DNA from: Dichetophora obliterata
Taxonomy: Eukaryota; Arthropoda; Insecta; Diptera; Sciomyzidae
Assembly (NCBI GenBank): GCA_963920525.1
Contig: OY986436.1
Span: forward strand, 14,335,467 to 14,399,466
Reading direction: 5' to 3'
Length of the DNA: 64,000 nucleotides
The position numbers and the translations under genes were made by a program. The notes beneath the pieces were generated by a model, which worked only from the letters and a program-made list of their open reading frames with translations, was not told where the DNA came from and ran no database searches. The number at the start of each line of letters is the position of its first letter. Within the stretch, counting starts at the first letter, position 1. This document shows, in pieces, positions 1 through 12,081 of the stretch.

Positions 1-1075
1 GATGGACGATCAATCCAACATAACTTGAAGAGCGGGGACAGTCATCCATCAATGATGAGGAGACCTGATCTATCGTTGTTCTGCAGACCTTATCTTAGAA
101 TGAATGTTTTATGTAAGAAACATTTAATCTTTCGACCGTAGTGTAAGCCAATTGGTATACAACGGCTCATGCTTCCTAGTTTTCCGAAAGAGGCTTTTTA
201 TTAAGTCTTAATTAGGTTAACGAATTTGCATAAGTTGGATTGTGGTTTACCCGGTTTTACTGGGAAACCAATGGTTATATTTTAACCTAATCATGTACAA
301 TTCTAGTGGCTGAAGGTGTCACAGTCAAATATAAATGTTCTAAGAACTTTTGGTCTGTAAGACGGGATGTTAAAGAGCCTTGTCAGGTGGAGCCTTGAGC
401 CCAGGTATTGACTGTCATTGGGCATGGCCCTCAGGGCTTTAATTCGCTCTGGCATGTGGTTAGACCAGGAAGGTCGGTGTGAGATACACTTAAGTTGAAC
501 TCGGGTTAGTGATTCCCTTAAATTACTAAGAGAATGATGGTAGATTGAATCTCGCTAATTTCAAACAGTAAATGTTAGGAAGGTAAGCAACTACCGGATC
601 AATATACTGTTACCTTTGGAATTTGAGAACAGGCGACGGGAAAACCTAAATAGTCTGAGTTGTGTCCACTGAGATTGAGAAACCTGATTACAGGAGTGAC
701 AGGCCTAGTATGTTGCCTTAATTTTTCGTGTCAGAGAGTGATGACCTTTGATATGAATATGATGATTTTGTAGCGACCAAAACTCCGAGTAGGGTTATAT
801 TATTGGTATTGATACTGAGATAACCCAAGGTTATTAAAATAACCAAGTCATGTTTAAATTCGAGTGGCTGAATGAGTCACGGTCATGAATAGTGTCTTTT
901 TGACATCCGTAAAAGGGGTTCTATGGCATGTTATTAGGGGAACCTTTCAAAGTGGTCTTTTTTGAATTCCGAAGGGGCGTTGGCCGACGCTTCATATTTG
1001 TCCCAAGTTTTGGAGCACCGTTGAATTAAGCCTTCGCGGCAGGGGTCAACGTTAAAAACATAGTGGCTTTCTGTT
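1..1075 (-). repeat. Copy A of a complex 1.5-kb-period repeat, inverted
   Basis: Read on the minus strand, this segment matches about 24,620-25,695 almost end to end; the first 70 bases here are the complement of about 25,625-25,695. It contains no convincing reading frame. Two internal blocks, near 300-370 and 840-900, are related to each other and share a motif reading GTGGCTGAA..GTCAC, so the unit itself seems built from older sub-repeats about 560 bp apart. The match ends near 1,075, where a transposase-like fragment begins. The left edge is cut by the window. I do not recognise the family; satellite-like or LTR-like origins are both possible. Confidence 0.75.
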
Positions 1076-1084
1076 AGGACCAAG

Positions 1085-1195
1085 GTCCATGTTCTACCAA
1101 GTGTTTTGCCACTTTGTCGATAGTTTTGACCCTCTTCCCATAGCTTTATAAACATTTTCCTTTCATCGACACTCATTTCTTTTCTTCTAGCTGCC
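1085..1195 (-). pseudogene. Tc1-like helix-turn-helix fragment of a transposase
   Basis: The minus strand reads through RKEMSVDERKMFIKLWEEG and then YRQSGKTLGRT. This fits the first DNA-binding helix-turn-helix of Tc1/mariner-type transposases: a basic lead-in, an ER..I..L..EG helix and a GKTLGRT turn. Only about 35 residues survive; the frame then runs into the neighbouring repeat (copy A), so the rest of the open frame down to 934 is not transposase. No second HTH, DDE catalytic domain or terminal inverted repeat was found beside it. The assignment rests on motif shape alone, and another HTH family is possible. Confidence 0.4.
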
Positions 1196-1199
1196 CTTA

Positions 1200-2448
1200 T
1201 AAGACATGATTAAAATATCAAAATATCGAAAAGGAACTTTATTAAGTTAAATCCTTTTTAATATTAAAAAAAAAAACCGAGTTGGCCCACGTATGCGTGC
1301 GTAAAAGTTACAAAAATTTGCAATGAGCGTACGCTTTTGACGCTGGCTTTGCTAAACTGTGGCATCACTAGTGCCGTTATTTTCAATATTCTCTTAACGA
1401 ATTTTGAAAAAAAAATATGTACACAGTCTGATTAGAGATTTGCACAACAAATAGTCGAAATAAATTGAAACAAATATTATTTTTTTTATTTTTCAGCTAA
1501 GAAAAATTTATTGTGAGTTGGGAGCGTAGACTTATAATGCTTAATTTATGATGCTTAGTGTATGATGCTTAATGTATGTGTGTGGAACATATTGCAAAGG
1601 AAAACATTTTAATAACAAGAAAAAAAAAATTACATAAGACCGTCCGCATGCAGAAATTTTTAATCTCGAGCAAATTGCTTTTAAGATTAAGAAAAAATAA
1701 TAGAGGACATATTCTCCTAAAATACTACTACGACTAAATAAGAAGAAAATTAATGGGTAGAAAACAATTATCTGCGACTTGATCGATATTAAAATACTAC
1801 CCGATGTGTTTAAAGAGGCATTCTACTGTAGCACTGTAGCGAATTAAAAAAAGAGGCCCCTTGCAATTTTTAATCGTAATCTTAAGGAGGATAAGAGACT
1901 TATAAAAACTATACAATAAAATCATTCTGCATTCTAATGCTTGATGCTGCACTCTTCCTTATGACAGCAGTATATTTTTCTCTAACTATTAAACTCTCAA
2001 CAAAAGTTCAAAGATTGTAAAGTACCACTGAACCTAGTAAAGTTATTGGTAAATAGCTATATTTTTAACAAAATCAAAAGTGATTTTAACAGATTAATAA
2101 CATTATTTTGAAAATGTTATTAAAGGAAATTATTTTGCGAAACTTGGGAATATTTTCAAACTCTGTGGAATAATATCTTAAAAATCTACAGAAAATAATT
2201 ATGTTGTATGTGTAGTTTATTAATGTAAAATGCCTAATATATTACAATAAAATGTTTGAGGACGATCGAATTCGGCCAATGGATTAATAAGATAAAAAAG
2301 TTTCTCAGGTTGTATGACCAACATTTTTAAAATCTGCACCCAATATTTATACAGAATTGGTTAACGTACGGTATATTCTTTCTATGGAAATGTTACACTA
2401 TTTTTAAGTCAAATTGCTGAATTTAATTTTGCTAATTTTGGGCCCTCC
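1200..2448. other. A+T-rich DNA, nothing recognised
   Basis: This stretch has homopolymer A and T runs and a few short local repeats, such as three variants of ATGATGCTTA near 1,535-1,575. I see no coding frame, RNA gene or transposon end. Confidence 0.5.
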
Positions 2449-2478
2449 CCTTATGAGCATTTTATAAATCCGCCACTG
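2449..2478. repeat. Isolated hAT-type terminus
   Basis: The minus strand begins CAGTGGCGGATTTATAAAAT, which resembles the ends of many hAT elements (CAGTGGCGG followed by an A+T-rich stretch). No matching opposite end was found at a sensible distance. It may be a solo end, possibly related to the hAT coding remnant about 400 bp downstream. Confidence 0.35.
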
Positions 2479-2844
2479 ATCAATGGTTAACAGTGGCTTC
2501 TACAACACCATGTCTGGCTATGCTTAACAGAGGTAAGAGCTTTCAATAATACCTTGAAAAACTTCGGTTTCATAAAGCTTCGGCAGATACACGCTTTGAA
2601 CAGAATAAAACAGTGGTTAAAAAAACCCTTACGTATTTGTTAAATTTTATATTACCAACTAACATTTTTATAAAGCACAATTTTTTCTGTTGTAGTAACG
2701 GGAGTTAAATTTTTTTTAAATTTTTTCCCAGGGGGATTAGGCTGAGTAGGCTGGAGCTTACGGCGGAAAATTTTTTTTCCGAATTAACGAATAACGGACA
2801 GGAGTTTTTTTTCCTTTACAAACAGTGCTGCCGCTTGGATCGAA

Positions 2845-3252
2845 TTGGATCAATTTGGATACTTTTTTCCTTCAAAAAAGGATGGCTTTTTTAAGCCTCA
2901 GTGTAAGTTTGGATACTTTTTAGAAAAATTTTTTTTTAATATGAATATATGTTTTTGTTTTAAAAATATAAAAAGTAAGAAGTTCGTTCAATTCGACAAA
3001 AACGGTAAGATAAATGATGCCATCAAGACATGTTGGATAATATTTTTGAATCAAAAAAAGCATCAAAGCAACCACTTTACAAATACCCTTTATATTTTGT
3101 GAAAAATATTTTAAGTCTGCCATAGCTCAATTGCTGCTGAACGTATTTTTTCTGATTTACAACTAGCTAAAAACGATAAGACCAATAGATTTTTTTTGAA
3201 AATGGTAGAAAATAGTTTGTTTTCCAAAATTGTTACAAATGAATGTATTTGA
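2845..3252 (+). pseudogene. hAT transposase remnant, C-terminal dimerisation region
   Basis: The end of this stretch, about 3,120-3,250, reads HSSIAAERIFSDLQLAKND followed by KTNRFFLKMVENSLFSK. This matches the hAT C-terminal (hATC) signature, in which an A-E-R-x-F-S motif carrying the catalytic glutamate is followed by a basic RNRL-type helix. An open frame upstream (2,845-3,102) may be more of the same protein, but it is too decayed to place, and stops separate the two parts. Only the AAERIFS block is diagnostic. The element is clearly dead: no D-x-D half, no N-terminal zinc finger and no paired inverted repeats were found. Confidence 0.55.
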
Positions 3253-3259
3253 AATTCTA

Positions 3260-6200
3260 AATTAAAGATGACATTGCACGTTGAAAAAAAAAATTAAAAA
3301 ACTTAATTTTAAAATTCATTGTAACTTTGGCCCAGTAGTAAAAATTTAGCTCGACTTTTTAAAGTTGTATCTGTAATTTGTAACCTTTAAGATTTCCGTT
3401 TTATCGGAACTTATTAATTCTCATATAGGTTGTAGCGACAAGTACTCTTAATAATATGAACTTTAATGTTTCCGTTAAATTGGGACCAAAATATCTGGAC
3501 CCTGTCTGAAAACAACTACTTTTTTTTACGTCACTTAGTGAGAAGAAGATGCATTAAAAACACCAAAAAAAGCTTTTTTGGAATTTTGTTTTTTTAGTAT
3601 TATTTACGTAAATAAAATTTCAAGTCTTAATGTAATATAGTCTTTTTACAAATAAATGTTTTAAATTAAATCTTTTTATTTTTTTTTTCAAAATTAAGAA
3701 AAATAAATTCATTACATAAAAATTATGTTGATTTTATATGATTAAAATACAAGTTCTAAATGTTTGATAGTTTAAACCATATTTGATTTTAAATACAAAT
3801 TCTAGTTGTTTGATAGTTTAAAATCACACTTAATTTAATTTAATTAAACGTGCCGCAAGTGAGTTTTAGTTGAAAATCTTATTTATATGGAAAAATGTGC
3901 ACTTTTTACAAAAAATCGCTATAACTTTTTTTGAGTATGAATTTTTTAAAGACTGGTAGGCATTTCGTTTTTCAATAAATTTTTTTCAAAATGAGATATT
4001 AAACATAAAAATTGGATAAAAACCACTAGAGTTGAAATATTTTAATTTTCGAAAAAAATCGTAAAAACCAAATATAATAATGTTTCATGAAAATGCATTT
4101 GAGATATTTTCTAAACTGTTGCTAATACTAACACAAAAAATAGTGCGATTACATTGAATAATCTGGTCATAATGAAATTTTTTCCTAGAAGTATACCGTT
4201 TCGAAAATTTCAAGTCTGAGTATTTTTACGAAAAAGTTAACAAAAATGCGAAATTTAAAATAACAACATCACAGGTTTTGCTATTTTGTTGAAAAAATTA
4301 AAAAAAAAAAATCAAAACTCGGAAAAAAGTTGTAGCTGTTGAAATTTGACATTTTGTAAAAAAAACCTTAAAGTGGCATATCGAATAAAAAACAAAAATC
4401 ATAAAAAAGTGTATTAGGTTTGAGTTTAACGGCTGCAAAATAAAAATTTTCCAATTTTTCATTTTATAAGTTTTTCTTATTTCACTACTTACAGACCCCT
4501 TATACGTTTATGATATTAAAAGTTTAAACACTTCACTACACCCACATTCTTTTATTTTTTTTTCATTTTTTTAACTTCAGAGTTTTTTGCCTAATATAAA
4601 ATAATAAAATATAAAATAATACAAATTTATGCTGAAGATTTCAAAAACTTAACTCAACAAGTTCTGGTGGTGAACATTAATGGGTTAAGCTGTATACCCA
4701 TGAGGCTGCCCTCTGACTCACTTAGACATTAGGTTCCTTAAAAATTTTTTATTATTTGCAAGTATTGATAAGCGCAAAGTTTTAACACATCATGTAAACA
4801 TATTTTTTTGTGATAAAAAAGTCCATCCTTTTTACCATTAAAAAATGTTTGACAAAAAAATTTTGTGTGATATTCTTAAAAATAAGTAGATTTACCTTAT
4901 TTTGCCGCTGTTGTACTTTTATCTGTGCAATGCTTAAATATCCGTAGAAATCCATAATTTCCGTTGGCATCACCTAAGTACGGTTTAGAATTTTTCCACA
5001 GTTATGTCGTGTAAGTCCGACATGTTCTCTGAAAACATTTTTACAACTAACAATCAAAAGTGTTATGCTTATGTTATTAGAATACATAAAAGTAGGTATT
5101 TATAAAAAAAACTACCAAATTGCTCAGTTTTGTTTTCATTCCATATGCGCTCAAATGGTTGTAACCGTACATAGTTGACATCCTGTAAACAAGAGTTCGC
5201 TAGAGGTCGAAATTCGACCGTTTCGTATACATTCTGTTGATTCGACACAAAATAAAAGTCAAAAACATGTTTTTCATAAAAAATTTTCATCACTTTTACT
5301 TTCCGAATGAATTAGCCACCAGTTCTCTTGCTCAGAAGAGAGTGCAATGTGAGCGCAAAGTAAAAATGAGTCTGAAAGACTCAAGCAGTGCCAATATTGC
5401 TAGTTGTAATCAAACTGCGATAAATGTTAAGCTTCTTCTATAGTTCACAAATGAGCTTGAGGCGAATACAACTTGATAAAAAAATACAATAATTAATGAA
5501 ATAAAAATTAACAACTGCTGCATGAAATAATAATACAATAAAGAAAATAGATCGCAAAAATTAATATGAGAGCACAAAACTTAATAAAAGTAATGTGGAG
5601 TAAGACTGTTATAGCTAATTATGTATCAATGACACTGTAATCGAGGTCTAAAAGTCATAATTTTACCCTTTTGAGAAAAATGGATTGAACATGAAGATTT
5701 TTGATTTGCGATGGAAGGCTATTGCGATGGAAGTGAAAACCCGAAGAGCAATAGAAGTAAAAAATTTAGAAATATCCTTAATGTGTGCGGCGGAACCAGT
5801 GCTACATTGTATCCATTAACTCTCAATTGATAGGTATCCGAGCGTCAACCAGATTTAATAAAAAAAATTTATTAAGACGTAATAGAAAAATAAATGCTTC
5901 AAAGGATGGACACTAAGTTTCTTGAAAAGTAAAGGCTACTATAAATCAAAGTCTTGAATATTATAATTTATTAGCTACGTTACTTTTAATGGCGTGCACT
6001 TTTTGTTTAAACGTCTCAAATCACATTAATCGCACAGAAAAAATAATATATTCCTCAAAAAACTATCCTTGAAATTAAGAAAAAAGCAGCTAGAGCTTGT
6101 TTTTAATGAACGTTAATATAATTCATTAAATAATTTTAAAAGTTATTTAAAGAAAAATGGAAGCTAATAATCGATAAATTTCATCAAAAATCGTAAGCAA

Positions 6201-6660
6201 TTTGTTTGGGTCAATACCCTAAAAATAAATCTACATTATCAACCAACAATAGCGAGTTGAGTAAGTAGGTGTGAGTCTTAGTTATACTCACTGTGTGGAG
6301 CGTAATTTTCTATATTGAAAATGTGCAAAAATGTCTGGAATGTTGCTGAATGGAAGTGTGGAAACAGTAAAGTGGGTGGTATTGGTGAAGGTATGCAATA
6401 ATCACAGACGCAACCCTCAGTGGAGAGTTCAAAGAATATGATGAATGTAACAGGAAGTTTTCTGTTATAGGAACTCATCTGAAATACAAACCATTTAATA
6501 TCCTGCAAGAAGAAAGTTTATAGGAATATGTTGTATTTGGTGAAGAATTATACCAAGAGTCTGGCAGTCCTTGCAAAAAAAATATGACGGGCCGAAGAGA
6601 GGAATAAAAACATTTGCCAAGTCAAGCAACAACAAAAGGAAAACATAAATACAGATATCA
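3260..6660. other. A+T-rich DNA, no gene recognised
   Basis: Many A/T homopolymers and short open frames (for example at 4,782-4,973, 5,069-5,293 and 5,237-5,443) occur here, but none has a recognisable domain or a biased composition that looks coding. A duplicated phrase about a TTTGATAGTTTAAA core occurs near 3,760-3,830. Confidence 0.5.
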
Positions 6661-6666
6661 TAAGTA

Positions 6667-7956
6667 CACTCAGGGAAATATTGAATTTTGTACACGGCTG
6701 CCATGAAAAAGATGAGGCTGTAGTAGCCATACTAGAGTTATAATATATGAAATGAAGTCACCTTAGCTGAAAGTTTATTGCAAGCACTTTATGTAAGCTC
6801 TCATAGCCCTAATTGAATCTGCAATAATCATAAAAAAAAACAAAAACTATGTTGAGCGTCTTTTGAAAATAAGAGCTGTGGTTACAGTTGTGATACATTC
6901 AGTATTGTGGCTACTGCAACCAACTTTTAAATCTTACGTGTAGAGAAACTCTAATACGGCTATTGTAGCCTCAATACGGTTTTCACGCTTTTACTGAAGA
7001 TACTAAAACCACATAAGACAAATTTCTCCATTTTAGTTTTGGCTTTGTAGCGTGCTTGTTGGCAAATATTAAAAAAATTGCTTTTAAAGTTAATCGTTAT
7101 TTACTTTGATAATCGCTTTACTTTGATAATCAATATTATGCCTATTGTATTGGAAAAGGCATGAACTATTTTACAATTCCATTGTCTAGGACTATTTGTA
7201 AGCATGTTTTAGACGCATGCTAATGGTTTGTCGTTTATAATATGCGATTTTTAAAGTTCCATAAAAAAAATTTAAAAAAAATAGAGTTTTTAAATAAAGT
7301 TCTATGAACAATTAAAATTTTATATTTATTTGATCAAAAAAGTAATATTTTTCAAATGGTTTGAAATAAAAATTTAAAAAATATTTAAAAATAACACTTT
7401 TATTTAGCAAACGGCATTAAGAAATTGGTGATAACCTTAAAAGCGCAGAGGTAAGTAGCTTAAATAGAAAAAGTTCTGACAACCTCAACATAAGGATTTA
7501 TGGCTATCAAAACCGAATTCCTCTCACCATTGCAAAAGGCGCTGTTATGACCCCTCCACAATTTGACTGTCAAAACTTAATTCCTCTCACCATCGAAAAA
7601 GACGCTATTATGACCCCTCCACAATTCGGCTGTCAAAACTGAATTCCTCTCACCATCGCAAAAGGCGCTGTTATGACCCCTCCAAAATTCGGCTGTCAAA
7701 ACCGAATTCCTCTCACCATCGCAAAAGGCGCTGTTATGACCTCTCCACAATTCGGCTATCAAAACCGAATTCCTCTCACCATTAAAAGTTCTTACAACTT
7801 TCTGTGAGGTTGTCAAAACCGGCAGAGCATCTCTTAAACAGGAATCTAACAGCCTTTATGGAAGTTGTCAGAGCCTCGCATATTAAATTTTTTGAAAACC
7901 GTAATATTACGGGTAGAAGAAGCGAAGTATTGATAGCATCGCCAGTTCTGTGAGTG
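6667..7956. mobile_element. TA-flanked non-autonomous DNA transposon, copy 1
   Basis: The segment starts CACTCAGGGAA and ends with the near-inverse TTCTGTGAGTG. A TA lies on each side (6,665-6,666 and 7,957-7,958). A second copy at 61,999-63,438 has the same two ends, also with TA on each side, so the boundaries are supported by two independent insertions. There is no transposase frame. The right part carries a 63-bp minisatellite. The TA duplication suggests mobilisation by a Tc1/mariner-type enzyme, which is inference. Relative to copy 2 this copy has an extra 26-bp piece between two GCCAT repeats near 6,703-6,730 and one more minisatellite unit. Confidence 0.8.
7508..7783. repeat. 63-bp minisatellite, about 4.4 units
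   Basis: Units start at 7,508, 7,571, 7,634, 7,697 and a partial one at 7,760. Each begins CAAAACCGAATTCCTCTCAC, with only a few base changes between units. Because 63 is a multiple of three, a 21-residue repeated open frame appears on the minus strand; I regard it as a by-product, not a gene. The related array in the second element copy has about 3.4 units. Confidence 0.9.
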
Positions 7957-8175
7957 TACCACTTGGAAACTGTCGATGTATCAAAATTGTCCGTTATCAA
8001 TGAAATACCAAAAATTCTCAATGGACGAAAATATGTTTACCCTTGGGTGGTCGAAGCTGTCATAAAATTAGTCAGTTATAAGCTTTCAGTGTTGTCTTTA
8101 GAGAACCTGCCCGAAAGGTCTACTTCGTATAGGAATTTGTATTTAGTCGAATAATTTAAAATGGAAGCGTTTAGT

Positions 8176-8364
8176 ATATGAAGACATGAGTGGATGAAGG
8201 TGATTTGTCGCATTTTCGGATTTTTGCTGTTCTATGCATGTATGAACTTCTTCACAAAGTTTGACTTAGTATAGATTTCAGTACAAATGCAAAACTTTGA
8301 ACTCAGTTTTCTAAAAATTAGAATTTTGTTACATGTTACCTTCATCTACTCATGTCTTCATATG
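8176..8364. mobile_element. Short palindromic MITE, about 190 bp
   Basis: The ends are inverted copies of TATGAAGACATGAGT(G/A)GATGAAGGT, at about 8,177-8,202 and 8,338-8,363, with a non-coding spacer between. Target-site duplication is not resolved. The mobilising family cannot be stated. Confidence 0.65.
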
Positions 8365-8809
8365 TTTTACAACACAAAAGAGGCTGGCTGGAATATTTAA
8401 ATGATTTGGCTAAAATTCTTCTTTGGGTGTTATAAATTTGCTAAAATTCATCTTTTTGTGTTCAATATCCCAAAGTCTCATTCATTCAAATAATAGTAAC
8501 ACAAAATATAGAAACTGTTTGGCTTTTATTTTAAAGTATTAATAAAGAATTAGTATGATTACCTGTGTTGAAAAAGAAAAAAATATATTATAAATTGTGA
8601 CTACTGGGACAAGTCTTTGTGACTTGCGCATTAAGTAAAAAATATTTTTTTTACCTCAATTAATGCAGTTATTTATATATTTTTCTGTAGACCATACAAA
8701 ATTAATCTGAAGCTACGACAAAAGGATACCTCTTACTCTTTTATTTAAAAAAATTGTTAACATTTTCACCAAATACGTAAAATTTTACCTCTCTACAGTT
8801 TTATAATAG
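8365..8809. other. A+T-rich DNA, nothing recognised
   Basis: A local direct repeat around AAAATTCTTCTTTGGGTGTT and AAAATTCATCTTTTTGTGTT occurs near 8,412-8,462. No gene or transposon end was seen. Confidence 0.4.
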
Positions 8810-9036
8810 GACAAAAGCAATTGTTATGCCTTTGCTTCAGTCAAATCAAGTTACTAAGCAAGCCTCTTCACAAACTTTCCTACCACCACCAACTGCAACT
8901 TTACTTTTCGTGAACTTATGTGTTTTAAAATTCTTTGACTAGAAGTAGGGAAAGAAATGTTAAATCGTAGGACCAGTATTCGAACCCAAGACCCCTGAGT
9001 AACAGTCAAGCGCGCTACCACTAGACTATCGAGGCC
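8810..9036 (-). mobile_element. tRNA-derived SINE, copy 1
   Basis: The minus strand from 9,035 reads GCCTCGATAGTCTAGTGGTA, an A-box-like start, and about 40 bases later GGTTCGAATAC, a B-box (RNA polymerase III internal promoter). It therefore resembles a tRNA, with an anticodon-like loop CTGTTAC, but the acceptor stem does not close, so it is not a working tRNA. The downstream body shares a GCTTGCTTAG phrase and then GGCATAAC with the sequence at 58,479-58,715, which has a similar tRNA-like head. Shared head plus shared body points to a SINE family rather than a tRNA pseudogene. A local duplication of GTGATTAATACATT follows at 9,040-9,080. Confidence 0.6.
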
Positions 9037-9080
9037 GTCGTGATTAATACATTAATACAAGGGCGTGATTAATACATTTA

Positions 9081-9789
9081 TCTCCTTGTGATTTGAAATA
9101 GTGGTGTCTCTGTATGTGAGGATATTTACAGTCATTTAACACGAATGTTAGACATAAAGAAGCTTTAACTATTTCATTTTGGATCACAAAAGTAAATTGA
9201 GCTATACTGTTATTGAGCAAATCAGTCTGTTAACCGTGATTTTAAAACAGTATCGAAAGCCTTATATGATCGCTTTAAATATTAAAAGAAGTTTTAATAG
9301 CACACCACATGTTTATTATTACTTCTAGGAAGTATTGAATTTATGTCGCTTGGAAAAAAAAATTGAAAAATTTACGTTATTTTTGACAATATTGTTGCGT
9401 GTATAAACCAACGCAGTAGATAAAGGAGTGTTCAAGGGGTTCAAATCCCTCCCCTTAGCAATCCAAAATTTTTTTATATCACAGATATTCCATATTATAT
9501 CATTTCGCCATAACATGAGAATAAATTGACAATTTTACAATGTACATGCTTAGTTTGCTTAGTAGACATTAATTTAAATGTCATACAATTTAAATGGTCT
9601 TCTTAATTGTTTGCCTTTGTATTGGTGCTAACGTACTAACGTTTGCAGAACATATGCATATAAATTGAACAAAATTATTCTAAGCCATTCTGTGAAATTC
9701 AAATGATGATAAGCAAATGATGATAAGCATTGTTCGTTAAATTACACTGTAGGTAAATTTTCAACTTTTGAAAATATACAAAAAAAAAA
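9081..9789. other. A+T-rich DNA, nothing firm
   Basis: A phrase AAGGGGTTCAAATCCCTCCC near 9,434-9,455 looks like a T-arm, but no matching A-box or anticodon arm was found upstream, so no RNA gene is called. Confidence 0.4.
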
Positions 9790-10019
9790 ACGCCGAGACA
9801 CGTAAACTTAATTTTCGGTCGTAGAATTTAGTGGCATATTCAGTTTAACCAAATCAGATCAAATTCTCGAGATATTCAGATTTTTGTTATTTGTCCATCA
9901 TTTGACCTGAATTTAAAAAATTTTATAGTATTGTTTAGTTGATTTTTGGCCTCTTCTTTTATAATAAATGATATTTTACGGGCTCAAGGTCCAATCTTTT
10001 GGTTGAAAAATAAACGTTT

Positions 10020-10382
10020 TGTTTAAATTTTTTTAAAATTTTTATTTTCAATACTTCGCTCGCCGTCGGCTAGCATCATCAGGAACTGTAACAAATTTTT
10101 AACAATAATTAACAAACAATTTGTATGCACTAACTACATTTTAAAAACTCACAATTTTTAAAAAAAAAATTTAAAATAAACGAGTTACATTTAACATTAA
10201 AAACATTAAACATTAATTCACAATTTAAGAATTTTTAAAAAACGGATTAAGTTAAAAACAATTAGCACTAAAAACCACGTCTACATGTTTTCTCGTCAGC
10301 TTGTCAAGTGAATTTCTCTATGTAATTTCTGTATATATGTGCGCAATTGTCAGTGTCAGTCTTGTAGTTGAGTCTCTTTTTT
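10020..10382 (-). repeat. 3' pLTR of the Penelope-like element
   Basis: In the coding orientation this holds the last roughly 25 codons of the endonuclease, a long A+T-rich tract, and near the end CTGATGATGCTAGCCGACGG. It is inverted relative to the copy at 12,066-12,440. Confidence 0.8.
10054..10082 (-). ncRNA. Hammerhead-ribozyme-like core in the pLTR
   Basis: On the minus strand CTGATGA is followed by T, then GCTAGCC, a GAC loop and GGCGAGC, which pair as a seven-position stem with one A-G mismatch, and then GAAG. That is the order of a hammerhead core: CUGAUGA, stem II, GAAA. Penelope-like elements are known to carry hammerhead motifs. The other pLTR has GGCGAAC and GAAA (12,364-12,392), so it keeps GAAA but loses a stem pair. 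A clear stem III and cleavage site were not found, so self-cleavage is unproven. Confidence 0.4.
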
Positions 10383-12081
10383 TGTGGAACGTTAATGATG
10401 TGCAGCATTTCCAAAGTGTATCGTCTCCAGTAGTTTGTCTCTTGCTCCAAAATTTGTACATTTTTTAAAGTTCGATGAATGTTTGTGTTCAGCACAGTGG
10501 GCCCAAAGTGCTGTTTTCTGTTCCGATTGTCTCCGTGTTTTTTGGTCTGATTTATGTGAAGCAATTCTTGTCCTTAGTTTATTTTTAGTAGTCCCAACAT
10601 ATACTTGATCACACACGTTGGACCCGTCACCGTTACAAGAAATTTTGTAAACAACGTTGGATTTGTCCATCTTGTCAATTTTGGTTTTCGTCTTACTGTA
10701 AAGTTGTTGTACTGTGTTGTTCGATTTTAGCGCGATATTTATGTTGTCTTTGTCACACAAATTGGATTTTGTAAATCTTTCAGATAAACCGGGAATATAA
10801 GTCGAGGATTTGTAAGTTTTAGCGTTTGTTTCTTTTTTTTTTGTCTTTTATATTTCTTCCGATTTTATATTTGTGTATTAGCTCTTCGATTGTCTTTTTA
10901 GGAAACTCATTTTTTTGTAGTACTTTTCGAATTTTATTTATATTTTTTGTATGGAAAGCTTTGTCACTGATGTCTAAAATGTTTTTAATGAAATTTGTAG
11001 CTGTATTTATTATTACCCGTTTGGGGTGTTTAGAATAAAAATTAATTAAGCGTCCAGATGCCATAGGTTTCTGAAACCAGTAAAATTTTAATTTGTTGTA
11101 TAGTCTTAATATCAATGTGTCTAAATATGTTAGTTTTCCGTCATTTTCAGTTTCCATGGTAAATTTTATGCTTTTGTGAAAATTGTTAAGCGCGTTTAGA
11201 GTAATTTCTATTTGGTCTTCTCTGATTATTGCGAAGAGGTCGTCCACGTATTTCGTCATTAGTCTGGGTTTTATCTTCATTGTCTTCAGTGCTGTGTCCA
11301 ATAGTTCTTCCATGACGTTGTCGGCAATTAAAGGTGATGCTGGTGATCCCATGGGCATGCCTTTTTGTTGTTTATAAATATTGTCCTGTAGCTTGAAGAA
11401 GTTATTGTCCTTAATGCAAAAGTTAAGCATGTCCATAAATTTTGTTTTTGTGATTTTTGTGTGTCTACTGATGTCTGGCCATTTTCTACTGATCAAGTTT
11501 ATTGCTATGTTTATTGGTATACTTGGGAACAGGGAAATTACGTCAAATGATATTATGACCCCATCATCATAAATGTGTGCGTCGCCGATTTTCTTTTTAA
11601 ATTCCAGAGCATTGCTTATATTGTATGTCGAGTTCTTTGTTATGTTTTTTAGAAATTTTGTCAAATGTTTACAGAGTCCATATGATGGTGAACCAATAGA
11701 AGAGCAGATGGGTCGAAGTGGTGTGTTGTCCTTGTGTATTTTTGGCAATCCAAAAATTCTCGGTGCTGTTGCTACGTTTGTAAAGATTCTTCTTTTCTCT
11801 GTTGTTGTTATGTGCTTGTTTTTGAATAGATATTCGCAAAACTCGTTGTTCTTTTATTGTAATGTGGTTGTGGGATCCCTTTTTATAATTTTATACGTTC
11901 CGATATCTCTCACTAAAATCCTCATTTTTTTGTCATATACATCTCTATTCATTGCTACGTTTCCTTTGTCAGAATTTAAAATTAATATGTCGTCATGATC
12001 TTTTAGGAATTTTTTTGTCGCCTTCACTGTTTCCAAAATTGCTTTGTCTCTCTCGTTAATTTTAATTTTGTTGAGACTCAA
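10304..12081 (-). pseudogene. Penelope-like RT and GIY-YIG endonuclease, broken frame
   Basis: This encodes the replication enzyme of a Penelope-like element. The amino-terminal part (12,081 to 11,857) has LNSDKGNVAMNRDVYD, typical of the region before the RT. A TAA at about 11,854-11,856 interrupts the frame, which then continues unchanged to 10,819. In the piece starting at 11,748, the RT motifs are SFDV (residues 67-70, motif A), GMPMGSPASP (130-139) and YVDD (167-170, catalytic). The frame 10,760-10,392 holds a GIY-YIG nuclease: VVYKISCN, then QVYVGTTKNKLRTRIASH. A frameshift near 10,460 moves the tail into another frame, ending YRNYIEKFT at 10,304. Damage is light: one stop and a frameshift inside the nuclease, plus a frame change in the RT-nuclease junction. 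Family assignment is firm. Confidence 0.88.

Noticed and set aside
7577..7816. Open frame encoding a 21-residue repeated peptide
   Set aside because: The repeat is a 63-bp minisatellite in a non-coding transposon. The frame exists only because 63 is divisible by three, and the second copy keeps it only in part.
8971..9035. tRNA-like sequence considered as a functional tRNA
   Set aside because: The acceptor stem does not close, and the downstream body is shared with another locus, which fits a SINE.
9405..9460. T-arm-like sequence considered as a tRNA
   Set aside because: No matching A-box, anticodon stem or acceptor stem could be paired around it.
10826..11998. Several plus-strand open frames
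   Set aside because: They are antisense shadows of the Penelope RT on the minus strand, whose motifs are unambiguous.
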